Assembly: GCA_023955225.1 (NCBI GenBank)
Contig: JAGSGJ010000002.1
Location: 1 to 64,000 of the forward strand
Direction of reading: 5' to 3'
Source: Sulfurovum sp.
GTDB taxonomy: Bacteria; Campylobacterota; Campylobacteria; Campylobacterales; Sulfurovaceae
Length of the DNA stretch: 64,000 bases
Position 1 is the stretch's first letter. Each line of letters opens with the position of its first letter. The notes under the pieces were generated by a model. That model saw nothing but the letters and a program-made list of their open reading frames with translations, searched no databases and had not been told where the DNA came from. Shown one piece after another: positions 50,900 through 60,910 of the stretch. A program made the position numbers and the translations under genes.

Positions 50900-51679
50900 A
50901 TGGAACTCTCATCAAAGCTTACTTTGGAAATGTTAGGTAAACCTTTTTTACTAGAGAAGCGTATAGAACTGCTTCATGCCATCCAAGAGCATGGTTCCAT
51001 CTCTAAAGCGGCGAAGACTGTACCCATGAGCTATAAAAGTGCTTGGGAAGCAGTTGATACGATGAACTCCCTTTCACCTGAACCTATCGTTTCTAGAGAA
51101 ACAGGTGGGAAAGATGGTGGTGGTACGACCATTACTGCGTATGGCCAACAACTTTTAGAGAATTATGCCGTACTCAAAGAAGAACATAACCATTTTTTAG
51201 CAAGATTGTCAGAACTGACAGATATAGAGAGTGGTTCATTTAAGACTATTGGTAGACTTTCTATGCAAATTTCTGCACGAAATCAGATACAAGCAGAGGT
51301 AGTCTCAGTAGAATCTCAAAATCTCAATGCAAAAATACACTTGAAGCTAAAAAGTGGACAAGAACTTGTTTCTGTTATCACCAAAGAGGCAGTAGAAAAT
51401 TTACATATAGAAGAGAATCAAACGGTTGTTGCGGTATTTAAATCCAGTGCGGTGTTATTGTCTTGTATTAGTGATGAAAAGTGTGAAGAGAATAGATTAA
51501 CAGGTATTGTCTCCAAGATAGACAAAGATTTGGATAATGTAAAAGTACGGGTAGATATAGGTAATCATGACAGTATCATTTCTGTGATGCCTGTAGCAGT
51601 GTTAGAAGAGATGGAACTTAGCGAGGGAAGTTCTGTGATGGCTATGATCAAAGCCAATGATATTATGATAGGGAAGTAA
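50900..51679 (+). CDS. modE: molybdate-dependent regulator ModE
   Basis: A 259-residue regulator with an N-terminal LysR-type winged helix (ISKAAKTVPMSYKSAWEAVDTMN) and two Mop/TOBE molybdate-binding domains (ARNQIQAEVVSVES... and RLTGIVSKIDKDLDNVKVRVDI). It represses molybdate uptake genes when molybdate is plentiful. The adjacent ModE box supports this. It heads the mod operon. Confidence 0.92.
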   Translation: MELSSKLTLEMLGKPFLLEKRIELLHAIQEHGSISKAAKTVPMSYKSAWEAVDTMNSLSPEPIVSRETGGKDGGGTTITAYGQQLLENYAVLKEEHNHFLARLSELTDIESGSFKTIGRLSMQISARNQIQAEVVSVESQNLNAKIHLKLKSGQELVSVITKEAVENLHIEENQTVVAVFKSSAVLLSCISDEKCEENRLTGIVSKIDKDLDNVKVRVDIGNHDSIISVMPVAVLEEMELSEGSSVMAMIKANDIMIGK

Positions 51680-51682
51680 AGA

Positions 51683-51886
51683 GTGAGACAGGTAAAAATA
51701 GTATGGATTTTGATAGCTTTGATGAGTGTAGCTTTTGGAGATGAAGATTCTCAAAAACATAGTTTAAAATGTAATATGCTTCATCTGTATGATGACCTTC
51801 CCGGTGAGGTTGACAACATTACTGATATGTTCTCACAAGGCATATTTTACGGTCGCTTACGTTTTAACAGTTTTGGTTTTAGATGA
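51683..51886 (+). pseudogene. 67-residue porin N-terminal remnant in the mod operon
   Basis: The product has a signal peptide (MRQVKIVWILIALMSVAFG) and then ITDMFSQGIFYGRLRFNSFGF, which looks like the start of a Campylobacterota Opr-type porin barrel, but it stops after that first strand. It overlaps modA by four bases (ATGA), so reading still couples translation to modA. A truncated porin relic is the simplest view; a functional small secreted protein is the alternative. Confidence 0.5.
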
Positions 51887-52629
51887 AAAGAATAGCATTA
51901 AGTATCTTATTAGGTTTGTCAACAGTTAGTGCAGGAGAGATCACTATTGCCGTCTCGGCGAATGTAAACTATGCCATCGAAGCGTTAAAAAAAGAGTTTA
52001 ATGTACTATATCCAGAGACGAAAGTGCAAGTCATTCTGGGAAGTTCTGGGAAGCTCACCGCACAGATCAAACATGGTGCACCTTATGACCTTTTCATGTC
52101 AGCCAATATGAAATACCCTGAAGCACTTTACAATGAAGAGATAGCAGTAACACAACCTGTAGTCTATGCACAGGGAGCATTGGCACTTCTCTCTCAAAAA
52201 GAGAGAAACTATGATGCAAATATGACAGTGTTAAGATCCAATGATATACACAAAATAGCCATTGCAAACCCTCAAACTGCACCTTATGGAGTTGCTGCGG
52301 CAGAGGCTTTGAAAAATGCAGGAGTGTATGATGAGCTCAAAGAGAAGTTTGTCTATGGCGAGTCTATTTCTCAGACTGTGATCTATGCAACGAGTGCAGC
52401 AGATATAGGGATCATCGCAAAGTCATCACTTTTTTCTCCTCAGATGGCACATTTTAAAGAGGGGATCAACTGGAGTGATATAAACGGGACCCTCTACACG
52501 CCTATAGACCAAGGAATGGTGATACTAAAAAAGGCTGAGGGTAACGTTGAAGTGAAGGCTTTTTATGACTTCATGTTGAGTTCAAAAGCCAAAGAAGTAT
52601 TGAAAAACTTCGGCTATAAGGTAGAGTAG
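51883..52629 (+). CDS. modA: molybdate-binding periplasmic protein ModA
   Basis: A 248-residue solute-binding protein with signal peptide MKRIALSILLGLSTVSAG. ModA blocks ITIAVSANVNYAIEALKKEF, LGSSGKLTAQIKHGAPYDLFMSAN and the C-terminal DQGMVILKK are present. It delivers molybdate (or tungstate) to ModBC. It is coupled to the upstream small gene and directly followed by modB. Confidence 0.93.
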   Translation: MKRIALSILLGLSTVSAGEITIAVSANVNYAIEALKKEFNVLYPETKVQVILGSSGKLTAQIKHGAPYDLFMSANMKYPEALYNEEIAVTQPVVYAQGALALLSQKERNYDANMTVLRSNDIHKIAIANPQTAPYGVAAAEALKNAGVYDELKEKFVYGESISQTVIYATSAADIGIIAKSSLFSPQMAHFKEGINWSDINGTLYTPIDQGMVILKKAEGNVEVKAFYDFMLSSKAKEVLKNFGYKVE

Positions 52630-53328
52630 ATGTTGGAAATTTTTGACTTCTCATCTTTAGATTTTGCACCGTTTATACTTTCGTTTAAATTGGCAGGTAT
52701 CACCACATTGATCTTATTTGTACTTTCTTTGCCCTTGGCATGGTATCTCTCTCAAACAAATTCGAAAACAAAACCTTTTTTAGAAGCTGTCACTGCACTT
52801 CCCATCGTACTTCCTCCTTCTGTTTTAGGTTTTTATATCTTAGTGGTACTCTCTCCAAACTCTGCAGTAGGCGCTTTTTTTGAAGATATTTTTGGTGTCA
52901 AGTTAGTCTTTTCTTTTACGGGCTTAGTTGTGGCAAGTTGTTTCTACTCACTTCCTTTTATGGTACAGCCTTTGCAAAGCGGGTTTGAGTCTTTGAACAA
53001 ACATATGTTAGAAGCATCATACCTTGCGGGGAAGAGTAAACTTCAAACTCTTCTCAAGATAGCACTGCCTAACATCAAACCTTCTCTCATCACTGCGCTG
53101 ATCATTACTTTCGCACATACAGTCGGTGAGTTTGGTGTCGTGCTCATGGTAGGGGGAAGCATCCCTGGTGAGACGAAAGTGGCTTCAGTCGCCATTTATG
53201 AGATGGTTGAGGTGATGGAGTATGGTACGGCACATATCTACAGTGCCATCATGGTTCTGATGAGTTTTGTAGTGCTTTTGTCTGTGTATATTTTTAACCA
53301 CAGTCAGCGTAAAATAGGTGTACTTTAA
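52630..53328 (+). CDS. modB: molybdate ABC transporter permease ModB
   Basis: A 232-residue permease with about five transmembrane segments and the ABC-contact EAA-like loop (EASYLAGKSKLQTLLKIALPNIKPSLI), followed by GEFGVVLMVGG. It begins on the base after the modA stop and overlaps modC by one base. Confidence 0.93.
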   Translation: MLEIFDFSSLDFAPFILSFKLAGITTLILFVLSLPLAWYLSQTNSKTKPFLEAVTALPIVLPPSVLGFYILVVLSPNSAVGAFFEDIFGVKLVFSFTGLVVASCFYSLPFMVQPLQSGFESLNKHMLEASYLAGKSKLQTLLKIALPNIKPSLITALIITFAHTVGEFGVVLMVGGSIPGETKVASVAIYEMVEVMEYGTAHIYSAIMVLMSFVVLLSVYIFNHSQRKIGVL

Positions 53329-54014
53329 TGATACAGATAGACATACATAAAAGACTGCATGGTAGTCATGGTGATATGAATCTTGATGTTAACTTAGAGA
53401 TACAAAAGGGTGAGTTTGTTGCACTGATGGGTGAGAGCGGTTCGGGTAAAACAACGCTGCTTAGAGTCTTGGCAGGCTTGGAAAAAGCAGAAGGTGACAT
53501 CAATGTGGATGAAGTACTCTGGTTAGGCAGGAAAAAGATGCTCCCTCCACAACAAAGAGAGATAGGGTTTATATTTCAGGATTATGCGCTTTTTGATAAT
53601 ATGAGTGTAGAAGAAAATTTACTTTATGTCAATGATGACAAAGCATTGGCTAAAAGACTTCTTGAGATGACAGAACTTAGCAGATTGTCACACCGTAATG
53701 TAAAAGGTCTCAGTGGTGGGCAAAAACAAAGAGTGAGTCTTTGTCGTGCTATGATGAAAAAGCCTAAGCTTTTACTGATGGATGAACCTCTATCTGCTCT
53801 GGATCCTCTCATGCGTTCAAAACTACAAGATGAGATACTGAAACTGCATAAAACATTTGGTACAACAACCATTATGGTAAGCCATGATGCCGATGACTCT
53901 TATCATCTTTCTGATCGAATATTGGTTCTTGATCAAGGAAAGATTGTAGCTGATGGCAGTCCCAAAGAGATACTAGTAAAGACCAATAAAGAGGTTTATA
54001 CGCTTTTTATATGA
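53328..54014 (+). CDS. modC: molybdate ABC transporter ATPase ModC
   Basis: A 228-residue ATPase: Walker A GESGSGKTTLL, Q loop FIFQDYALF, signature LSGGQKQRVSLCRAM, Walker B LLLMDEPLSALD and switch VSHDADD. It is shorter than E. coli ModC and lacks the C-terminal Mop/TOBE domain, so it probably does not sense molybdate itself. Confidence 0.92.
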   Translation: MIQIDIHKRLHGSHGDMNLDVNLEIQKGEFVALMGESGSGKTTLLRVLAGLEKAEGDINVDEVLWLGRKKMLPPQQREIGFIFQDYALFDNMSVEENLLYVNDDKALAKRLLEMTELSRLSHRNVKGLSGGQKQRVSLCRAMMKKPKLLLMDEPLSALDPLMRSKLQDEILKLHKTFGTTTIMVSHDADDSYHLSDRILVLDQGKIVADGSPKEILVKTNKEVYTLFI

Positions 54015-54067
54015 GATAGGGTAGTCTCTTAAGAATAGATCTGAAATCTCTAGATATTTTCAACTAT

Positions 54068-56710
54068 CTATTGATCATCTTGGATGATTCTATCTTCGAA
54101 ATACTTTTGAAAAAGATCATTTAATTCCTCTAGCTTTATAGGTTTTGAAAGGTAATTATCCATACCTGCACCTATATATTTCTCCCTATCCCCAGAAAGT
54201 GCATTTGCGGTTAATGCAACAATCGGTATATGTGTTTTATGGTTACTTCTCTCATAGCTTATGATCTTCCCAGTCGCTTCCATACCACCCATGACAGGCA
54301 TTTCGATATCCATAAATATCATATCATACTCATTTTCCATACGGTGTTCAAGAGCTTCTTTCCCATTATTTGCGATACTTACTTCTATACCAAGTTTATT
54401 TAATACATTGAGTATCAGCTTTTGGTTAATGAGATTATCTTCTGCAACTAACACATGTATGTTTTCAAAGGTAATTTTCTTTTTAGTCTCTAAAATATCT
54501 TCTTTATCATTCAGTATTTTAAGTGTTTTTGTAAAGTTTATTGGTTTATAAAGTATTCTATGTATATGTGATTTATATAGTTTTAGATTTCTTTTATGTT
54601 CTCCTGTTGACATCACGACTATCTTTGTATCAAAATCTAACAACGGTTTAAGTTCATCCCCTCTATAACGAAATTTATGGTCAATAAAAAGGATATCAGG
54701 TAGTTGTGAACTATCTTTTAATGCTAATAATGATTCATCAGTATAATGCTTTATTTTTGCTCCAGTGCAAGTGATATAAGCTTCAAGGTTCTTGTTCTTA
54801 TAATATGTTTCACCTATATGTGGGTCGAGAATACCAACAGAGTATGAACTCATATCAGGCACTTCTCTTTTTGTAGCTGTTTTAGGTTTTTTAAGTGCCA
54901 AAGTGAAGTAGAAAGTAGAACCTTCATCCTTGACACTCTTAATACTCAGTTTGCCTCCCATATGTTTAATAAATTTACCTGATATTGACAGTCCTAGACC
55001 TGTACCGCCATACTTTCTGCTGGTACTAACATCTGCTTGTGAAAAGGCTTCAAATATCTTTTCTCTTTGATCTTCTGTAATACCGATACCTGTATCAGAA
55101 ACTTCAAAATAGAGATTTACTTTATCTTCATTCTCAAAGAGCTTCTTAATATTTACATTCACTTCACCGTTCTTAGGAGTAAATTTAATTGCATTACTTA
55201 TAAGGTTCACAATAACTTGAGAGATTTTCGTAGGGTCACCTAGAAGTAGTGTAGGTAATTCAGGATCCAAAAAGATGTTGAAGTCAATATTCTCTTCTGC
55301 AGCTTTGGCAGCGTATGACTCTACAGCAGCCTCAAAGCTATCAATCGGATCAAATTCTATATTTTCCAGTTCTATCTTTTGTGCTTTAATTTTAGAGAGG
55401 TCAAGAATGTCATTTACAATCGTTAAAAGATTTTCGGAACTCTTCTCTATCACTGAAATAAATTCGGTTCGTTCCTCTGGATCATCCGTTTCTTTGAGTA
55501 ATTGGGTAAATCCAAGGATACCATTGAGAGGTGTACGTATCTCATGGGACATACTGGCAAGAAAGAGGTCTTTTGTCTGGTTACCGTCTTGAATGGTTTT
55601 GAGCAAAAACTTATAGATATAATCGACCTTTCCATTACTAATCAATCTTTGAAGATGATCTTGTTGATTTTTATCTAATACCAATGCTATATCTCTTAAA
55701 GTATCTTCGGAAAGATGTGTATCATTATCTATCTTGTTATACAGGATAAAGAGTCTAATCAGTCCAAACAATAATATAAATGTTGCCACTCCATACCATA
55801 GCATGATATTTCTACTTTGTGCCATCATTTCTTTATCTATTTTTTGCATTTGGGTATGCAGTAATGACTGTACTTGGCCAAAATAGTTCATTTTTATATC
55901 TATCTTATTTAACCAACCAATGAGGGATACAGAGTACTTTCCCAATCCTGCTTCATATAAAATCATGTCACGTTCGTCAGAAATAATAGTATTAAACTTC
56001 TCTACCGAAAGTAGTTCACTAAGTTTTAAAGCTACGGTGCTATCTTCTAATGTATTAAACTGGGGTAAGGTATCTTCACGTATAAGCTGATCCCAAAGTT
56101 CAATGTCTTTATGACTCATTTTACGTGATCCAAGTAACATAAAAGAGATAAGTGTATTCTCTTGTACACTGTTCTCTTTAAGCTCTGTATACTTTTGATA
56201 CATCACTAGATAGCTTTGCATTACCTCGGCCTTTTCAGAAGAAGAAACCTCTTGCAGTATCTCTAAAAATGTACTAAAGACTTTATCATGATACGCGTGA
56301 AAAAAAATGTCTCTATAGTCACCATTAAAATGATCTACCTTTTTTCTAACAAGATCGAGTTCTTTAGTAGCATGTTTAATATGTTTACTATAGCGTGTAA
56401 ATTCATTGTTGTGTTTTATAAATTTATTTACTTCTCTCAAACTACGATCGACGCTCACCCTTGTTTCTTTAAGTTTCTTAAAGTCATTTTTTTCTTGTGT
56501 TACCAAGAAGGTCGCACTATTAATTCTCTCAATCTCTATTTTGTCCAGGGTAGATTCAAAATCCTCTACAAAAAAAGAAAGTTTTGTATTGTTCTGTATA
56601 GTGAGATATCTCTGATAGGAGAGATATGTATAATACGATAATGTTCCAAATATCCACAGTACTAAAATGATGAGTAAACCGAGTATTATTTTATTTTTAA
56701 GTATATTCAT
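54068..56710 (-). CDS. hybrid histidine kinase, possible nitrate/nitrite-sensing (NIT-like) input
   Basis: An 880-residue kinase. Two transmembrane segments (about 8-30 and 305-325) enclose a long helical periplasmic domain whose start IEIERINSATFLVTQ resembles the NIT domain. The H box is SHEIRTPLNGILGF with His389; ATP-binding motifs NLISNAIKFT, DTGIGI and GGTGLGLSI follow. A degenerate receiver-like region precedes a typical receiver with Asp801 in IFMDIEMPVMGG. It is convergent with modC. A role in nitrate respiration, which needs molybdenum, is inference. Confidence 0.87.
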   Translation of the reverse strand: MNILKNKIILGLLIILVLWIFGTLSYYTYLSYQRYLTIQNNTKLSFFVEDFESTLDKIEIERINSATFLVTQEKNDFKKLKETRVSVDRSLREVNKFIKHNNEFTRYSKHIKHATKELDLVRKKVDHFNGDYRDIFFHAYHDKVFSTFLEILQEVSSSEKAEVMQSYLVMYQKYTELKENSVQENTLISFMLLGSRKMSHKDIELWDQLIREDTLPQFNTLEDSTVALKLSELLSVEKFNTIISDERDMILYEAGLGKYSVSLIGWLNKIDIKMNYFGQVQSLLHTQMQKIDKEMMAQSRNIMLWYGVATFILLFGLIRLFILYNKIDNDTHLSEDTLRDIALVLDKNQQDHLQRLISNGKVDYIYKFLLKTIQDGNQTKDLFLASMSHEIRTPLNGILGFTQLLKETDDPEERTEFISVIEKSSENLLTIVNDILDLSKIKAQKIELENIEFDPIDSFEAAVESYAAKAAEENIDFNIFLDPELPTLLLGDPTKISQVIVNLISNAIKFTPKNGEVNVNIKKLFENEDKVNLYFEVSDTGIGITEDQREKIFEAFSQADVSTSRKYGGTGLGLSISGKFIKHMGGKLSIKSVKDEGSTFYFTLALKKPKTATKREVPDMSSYSVGILDPHIGETYYKNKNLEAYITCTGAKIKHYTDESLLALKDSSQLPDILFIDHKFRYRGDELKPLLDFDTKIVVMSTGEHKRNLKLYKSHIHRILYKPINFTKTLKILNDKEDILETKKKITFENIHVLVAEDNLINQKLILNVLNKLGIEVSIANNGKEALEHRMENEYDMIFMDIEMPVMGGMEATGKIISYERSNHKTHIPIVALTANALSGDREKYIGAGMDNYLSKPIKLEELNDLFQKYFEDRIIQDDQ

Positions 56711-57129
56711 GTCAACCCTTTTATCGGTTTCTACTATGCTAAAGTGTTAGTAGTATTTCTATCAATCAAGAGAGTTCAGATACAGCTTTTATTGTCTTTG
56801 TTGCAATATTAGCCATATCAAACCCCTTCAGCTTTTAAAAAATAAAATAGAATAAGCAGAACAGTCCTATGTAAAGGAGAAGTATACTCCATTGTGTAGT
56901 CTGGCGCTCTTTATAGATAAAGACCCATGACTTTCTGTCCTTGCTTCACAACAAGTTTAGCTTTTTCAATATTTTCTACCTGAATTGATTATACTAGGAT
57001 AAGACTTAAATCTGAAAAAATGTTAATACTATAAGATCGTAATACGATATAGAATAACCCTGGGGTTTTTTGGCTAGATTAAAACTAATAGAGTAAAATA
57101 TCGGTGATAGAGAGACCGAAGGAAAAAAT
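56711..57129. other. 419-base gap with no convincing gene
   Basis: Leftward codon runs such as a 16-residue MANIATKTIKAVSELS frame near 56770-56815, with GGGG upstream, and an 18-residue NIEKAKLVVKQGQKVMGLYL-like frame near 56916-56980 are seen but are very short. They may be gene remains or a small peptide. A promoter for the phnA-like gene should lie near 57050-57110. Confidence 0.4.
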
Positions 57130-57642
57130 ATGAGTATAAATGCATGTGAGTTATGTGCTAGTGAAGAGGGATTAACAGCGTATACAGTAGCACCAAAAGA
57201 TGAGACTATAACGATCTGTAGTACTTGTGCAGAATCTATAGAAGATCCAACAAGCAACGAAAAACACTGGAACTGTCTACATGACAGTATGTGGAGTACG
57301 GAGCCGGCAGTGCAAGTTATGGCATTTAGACTTCTTACGCAACTTGGCGCACAAGACCAGCTTGATATGCTGTATCTTGAAGATGATGTAAAAGCATGGG
57401 CAGAGGAAGGTTTGGCAACAGAAAAACAAGAACCTACACGTGATGCTAACGGGACTGTTTTAGTTGAGGGTGATTCTGTGAGCATCATCAAAGATCTTGT
57501 GGTAAAAGGTGCAGGGTTTACAGCGAAACAAGGAACTACAGTTAAGAATATCCGTATGGCTCCAGGTGATCCTACACACATTCAGGGACGAGTAAACGGA
57601 ACTATGATATTTATTATTTCGGCCTTTTTGAAAAAACTATAA
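57130..57642 (+). CDS. PhnA/YjdM-family zinc-ribbon protein
   Basis: A 170-residue protein with an N-terminal zinc ribbon (CELCASEEG and CSTCAES) and the C-terminal PhnA domain (DANGTVLVEGDSVSIIKDLVVKGAG, GTTVKNIRM). Despite the name, PhnA/YjdM is not part of the C-P lyase; its role is uncertain. The AAGGA site is 8 bases upstream of the ATG. Confidence 0.9.
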   Translation: MSINACELCASEEGLTAYTVAPKDETITICSTCAESIEDPTSNEKHWNCLHDSMWSTEPAVQVMAFRLLTQLGAQDQLDMLYLEDDVKAWAEEGLATEKQEPTRDANGTVLVEGDSVSIIKDLVVKGAGFTAKQGTTVKNIRMAPGDPTHIQGRVNGTMIFIISAFLKKL

Positions 57643-57714
57643 TATTTTTGATATAACAGGCGATATTATTAACACAATAAGCATATAATTTAAGGCTTTC
57701 AACAAGGATACATC

Positions 57715-60700
57715 ATGATGAGAATCATTAACTACTTTATACAGAATAAAAGTCTCAATTATGTGCTACTCGTCTTTATTCTTTTTTTAGGGATCAACGC
57801 CTATCAAAATATCCCCAAAGAACTCTTCCCTGAAATTGCTTTAGACAAGATCTCCATTAGGGGCAGTTATGCAGGTGCAAGTGCTGACAACCTCGATAAG
57901 ATGGCCGTTCGGGACATCGAAGATGAACTGGGCAATATTCAGGGCATAGATAAGATAGAGACTGTCATTAAGTCAGGTACTTTTTCTATCGTTCTCGATC
58001 TTAACGATGGTGCTGACAAAACAGACGCTCTCAATAAAGCAAAAGATGCCATTGCCAGAACCAGACAATATCTCCCCGCAGATATGACAGAACCAACGGC
58101 AGAGATACTTACACACAATCGACCGCTTATCAGACTTTCTCTCTCTTCCGAGCATATGAATAATGGTCAATTGATAGAAACAGCCAAAGAGGTTAAATCT
58201 AAAATTTCCAGAAACCCTTTTGTAAGTGAAGTACAAATTTATGGTGATGCAGATCAGGAAGTTTCTGTACAGATCAATGAAGAAGCTGTACGGGCTTACG
58301 GCTTGGATCCTTCTGCCATTATTGACGCCATCTCTAAGACTTCTTACATCTATCCTCTGGGGGACATCAAACAAAGTGGAAATTATATTTTTCTCTCCAC
58401 TGTAAATGGGAAATCAAACAAAGAAGAATGGGAATCTACACTCATTAAGATAGGGGAGAAACAGGTCAGGCTCGGTGATGTTGCCAAGGTTGATATCACC
58501 TATCCTCAAGATACAACGCTTTCTACCTTCAACGGGCGTAAAAATGTGACTCTGGTGATCTCAAAAGGACCTGAGGGAAACTCTATGCATATCTCCGAAG
58601 AGCTGAGAACCTATGCTAAAGAAAAACTCTCCAAAGAGTTCCCTGAAGTCTATTTTGATTTTTACCAGGACAGTTCCAAACCGGTCAAAGACAGGCTCAA
58701 TACCGTTATCGGAAACTTGATGTTTGGATTGATGTTAGTATTCCTCTCTATGGCACTACTCATCAATGTGCGTATTGCTTCTGTGGTAGCGATGGGTATC
58801 CCTATCTCTTTTGCCATAGGGATCATGTTCCTTTATTTTATGGGGTATTCTATTAACATCGTCTCCTTACTGGGAGGGCTTATTGTTATCGGAATCGTTG
58901 TCGATGATGCCATTGTTGTATCTGAAAACATTCAGCGTCATATGAATGAAGGGGTAGCTAAAAAAGAAGCGGTGTTCAAAGGCCTCAAGGAGATGGTTTT
59001 ACCTGTTACCTTGGCGACGCTCACAACCATCGCAGCCTTTCTCCCTCTGTTCATGCTCACCGGAGAGATCAAAAACTTCATCATACTCATTCCTATTACG
59101 GTTATCATGATCCTTATAGGTTCTCTGCTTGAGAGTTTTTTCTTTTTACCTTTACATGCTGAAGAGTTTCTCAAAAAGCAGAAAAATTTCATCAATTGGG
59201 AACCGTTACAGGAAAAGTATGAAGCGTTGCTGCATCTTATGATCCGGTTTAAATACATATTCTTGTTTACGTTTGTTGTCGTAATACCTGTTTTAACTAT
59301 ACTCACGCTCAAAATGCTCAATTTTCAGTTTTTTCCCGGTTTTGACGGTAACTATCTGTATATTACAGGGAAGAGTAATGTCGATACATCCATTGAAGAG
59401 ACAGAGAAGATCGCTAAAGAGTTAGAACAGTATGTTCTCTTACATAAAGATACGTATGCGCTTAAATCGACCTCTACGGTTGTAGGGTATCGAAGAGCAC
59501 TTTCCGGTGAGAATGAAAATGGGGACAATATGCTCTACATCACGATGGAACTGTACGATATGGAACCGCAGAGTTTTATAGATGCGTATGTCAATCCTAT
59601 TTTTAATTTTACGTTTAAGTTCAATGATCCAGAGAAGATCAGGAAGAAGCATACCTATGAGCTTGCGAAAGAGTTGAACAAAGAGATACATCCTATGATA
59701 GAAAAATATCATCTTGAGGAGCTTGGTGTACGTGAAGACAAACCGGGCTTGATCAAAAATGATATACAGATTAACTTTTCGGGTAAAGACGGTGAAAAGA
59801 TAGCTGAAGCAATGAAGAGAATAGAGGAAAAACTCTCTGCGATCCCTCATGTGAAAAATGTGAGTAACAATGCACAGTTTGGAAAGATGGAGTATAAGTT
59901 ACGTATCAACGCCTATGGGGAACAACTGGGGCTGAGTGAAGTAGGGATCGCGCAGACACTTTCAGGGTATTTCCTTGATAGCCGTAAAGCGATGACCTTT
60001 AGCCAGAATGGTGTAATGGAAATACGAACAAGATCTATGGATAAAGATTCTGAGAAGACTTTAATGGGCTTTATGATCCCTACACCTTATGGCAGTGTTG
60101 TAAAACTCACCGATGTTGTGGAGATCAAAAAGATAAGAGCGTATGAAAAGATCGAAAAAAGAGATGGCAAGACGGTCAAGTCAGTCTTTGCAAATATAGA
60201 CAAGAAAAGGACGACGGCAGTGGATGTGCTCAAAGAGATCAAGCCTCTGCTTCAAACCATTCGGGATGAGGGTATTGAGATCGATCTTCTGGGAGAGAAT
60301 GAGAAAAATCAACAATTTAAAAATGACATGATACGTTCTTTGATCATAGCAGTCTTTTTGATCTTGATCACTTTGCTTTTTATCTTCCCAAAAATTCGTT
60401 ATGCATTGATGGTCATGTCGGTGATACCTTTCACTATGTTAGGTGCACTGCTGGGACATATGCTCATAGGCATCAATTTATCTATGCCTTCGGTCATAGG
60501 TATGTTAGGACTTGCAGGGGTTGTTATCAATGATGGTATCATTATGCTTGATTTCCTTCATGGTACGCATAATGCAGATACATTCTATGAAAGAGCAAAA
60601 TTAAGACTTCGTCCTATTCTTATTACTTCGATAACAACATTCCTTGGGCTCTTTACGCTTATCTTCTATGCGACAGGACAAGCAGTCATTCTTCAGCCTA

Positions 60701-60807
60701 TAGCCATCTCTATAGGCTTTGGTCTACTTTGGGGTACAGTGCTTAACCTGATCTATCTACCGGCACTTTACGCGGTAGTGAACAAGATACAACCTACAAG
60801 AGAATAA
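57715..60807 (+). CDS. RND-family inner-membrane transporter
   Basis: A 1030-residue AcrB/HAE1-like pump with twelve expected helices and two large periplasmic loops. The N terminus FIQNKSLNYVLLVFILFLGINAY and VVDDAIVVSENIQRHMNEG (helix 4 charged residues Asp-Asp) are typical, and the second half has VINDGIIMLDFLHG. No membrane fusion protein or TolC gene is next to it, which is unusual for tripartite efflux pumps. A terminator follows. Confidence 0.88.
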   Translation: MMRIINYFIQNKSLNYVLLVFILFLGINAYQNIPKELFPEIALDKISIRGSYAGASADNLDKMAVRDIEDELGNIQGIDKIETVIKSGTFSIVLDLNDGADKTDALNKAKDAIARTRQYLPADMTEPTAEILTHNRPLIRLSLSSEHMNNGQLIETAKEVKSKISRNPFVSEVQIYGDADQEVSVQINEEAVRAYGLDPSAIIDAISKTSYIYPLGDIKQSGNYIFLSTVNGKSNKEEWESTLIKIGEKQVRLGDVAKVDITYPQDTTLSTFNGRKNVTLVISKGPEGNSMHISEELRTYAKEKLSKEFPEVYFDFYQDSSKPVKDRLNTVIGNLMFGLMLVFLSMALLINVRIASVVAMGIPISFAIGIMFLYFMGYSINIVSLLGGLIVIGIVVDDAIVVSENIQRHMNEGVAKKEAVFKGLKEMVLPVTLATLTTIAAFLPLFMLTGEIKNFIILIPITVIMILIGSLLESFFFLPLHAEEFLKKQKNFINWEPLQEKYEALLHLMIRFKYIFLFTFVVVIPVLTILTLKMLNFQFFPGFDGNYLYITGKSNVDTSIEETEKIAKELEQYVLLHKDTYALKSTSTVVGYRRALSGENENGDNMLYITMELYDMEPQSFIDAYVNPIFNFTFKFNDPEKIRKKHTYELAKELNKEIHPMIEKYHLEELGVREDKPGLIKNDIQINFSGKDGEKIAEAMKRIEEKLSAIPHVKNVSNNAQFGKMEYKLRINAYGEQLGLSEVGIAQTLSGYFLDSRKAMTFSQNGVMEIRTRSMDKDSEKTLMGFMIPTPYGSVVKLTDVVEIKKIRAYEKIEKRDGKTVKSVFANIDKKRTTAVDVLKEIKPLLQTIRDEGIEIDLLGENEKNQQFKNDMIRSLIIAVFLILITLLFIFPKIRYALMVMSVIPFTMLGALLGHMLIGINLSMPSVIGMLGLAGVVINDGIIMLDFLHGTHNADTFYERAKLRLRPILITSITTFLGLFTLIFYATGQAVILQPIAISIGFGLLWGTVLNLIYLPALYAVVNKIQPTRE

Positions 60808-60819
60808 TTTTCTTTTCTT

Positions 60820-60843
60820 TGTGCACATAGATTGCACATTTTT
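60820..60843 (+). terminator. terminator after the RND gene
   Basis: TGTGCA-CATAGAT-TGCACA is a perfect 6-bp stem followed directly by TTTTT, 13 bases after the stop. Confidence 0.75.
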
Positions 60844-60851
60844 ATGATAAA

Positions 60852-60890
60852 AATTATTTTAATGCTTGCACGTTTGGTATTAAAATAATT
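60852..60890. promoter_or_regulatory. 12-bp inverted repeat upstream of the cupin gene
   Basis: AATTATTTTAAT (60852-60863) and ATTAAAATAATT (60879-60890) are exact complements with a 15-base spacer, 20 bases before the cupin start. They look like an operator or a leader hairpin. Confidence 0.45.
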
Positions 60891-60910
60891 ACTAGCATAG
60901 GAGGAAGATC

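Noticed and set aside
56711..57129. Short leftward peptides as genes
   Set aside because: They are under 25 codons with no consistent start signals; kept only as a note on the gap.
57006..57581. 191-residue leftward frame opposite the PhnA-like gene
   Set aside because: It is a shadow of the zinc-ribbon gene, with Ser/Cys-rich unnatural composition and no ribosome-binding site.
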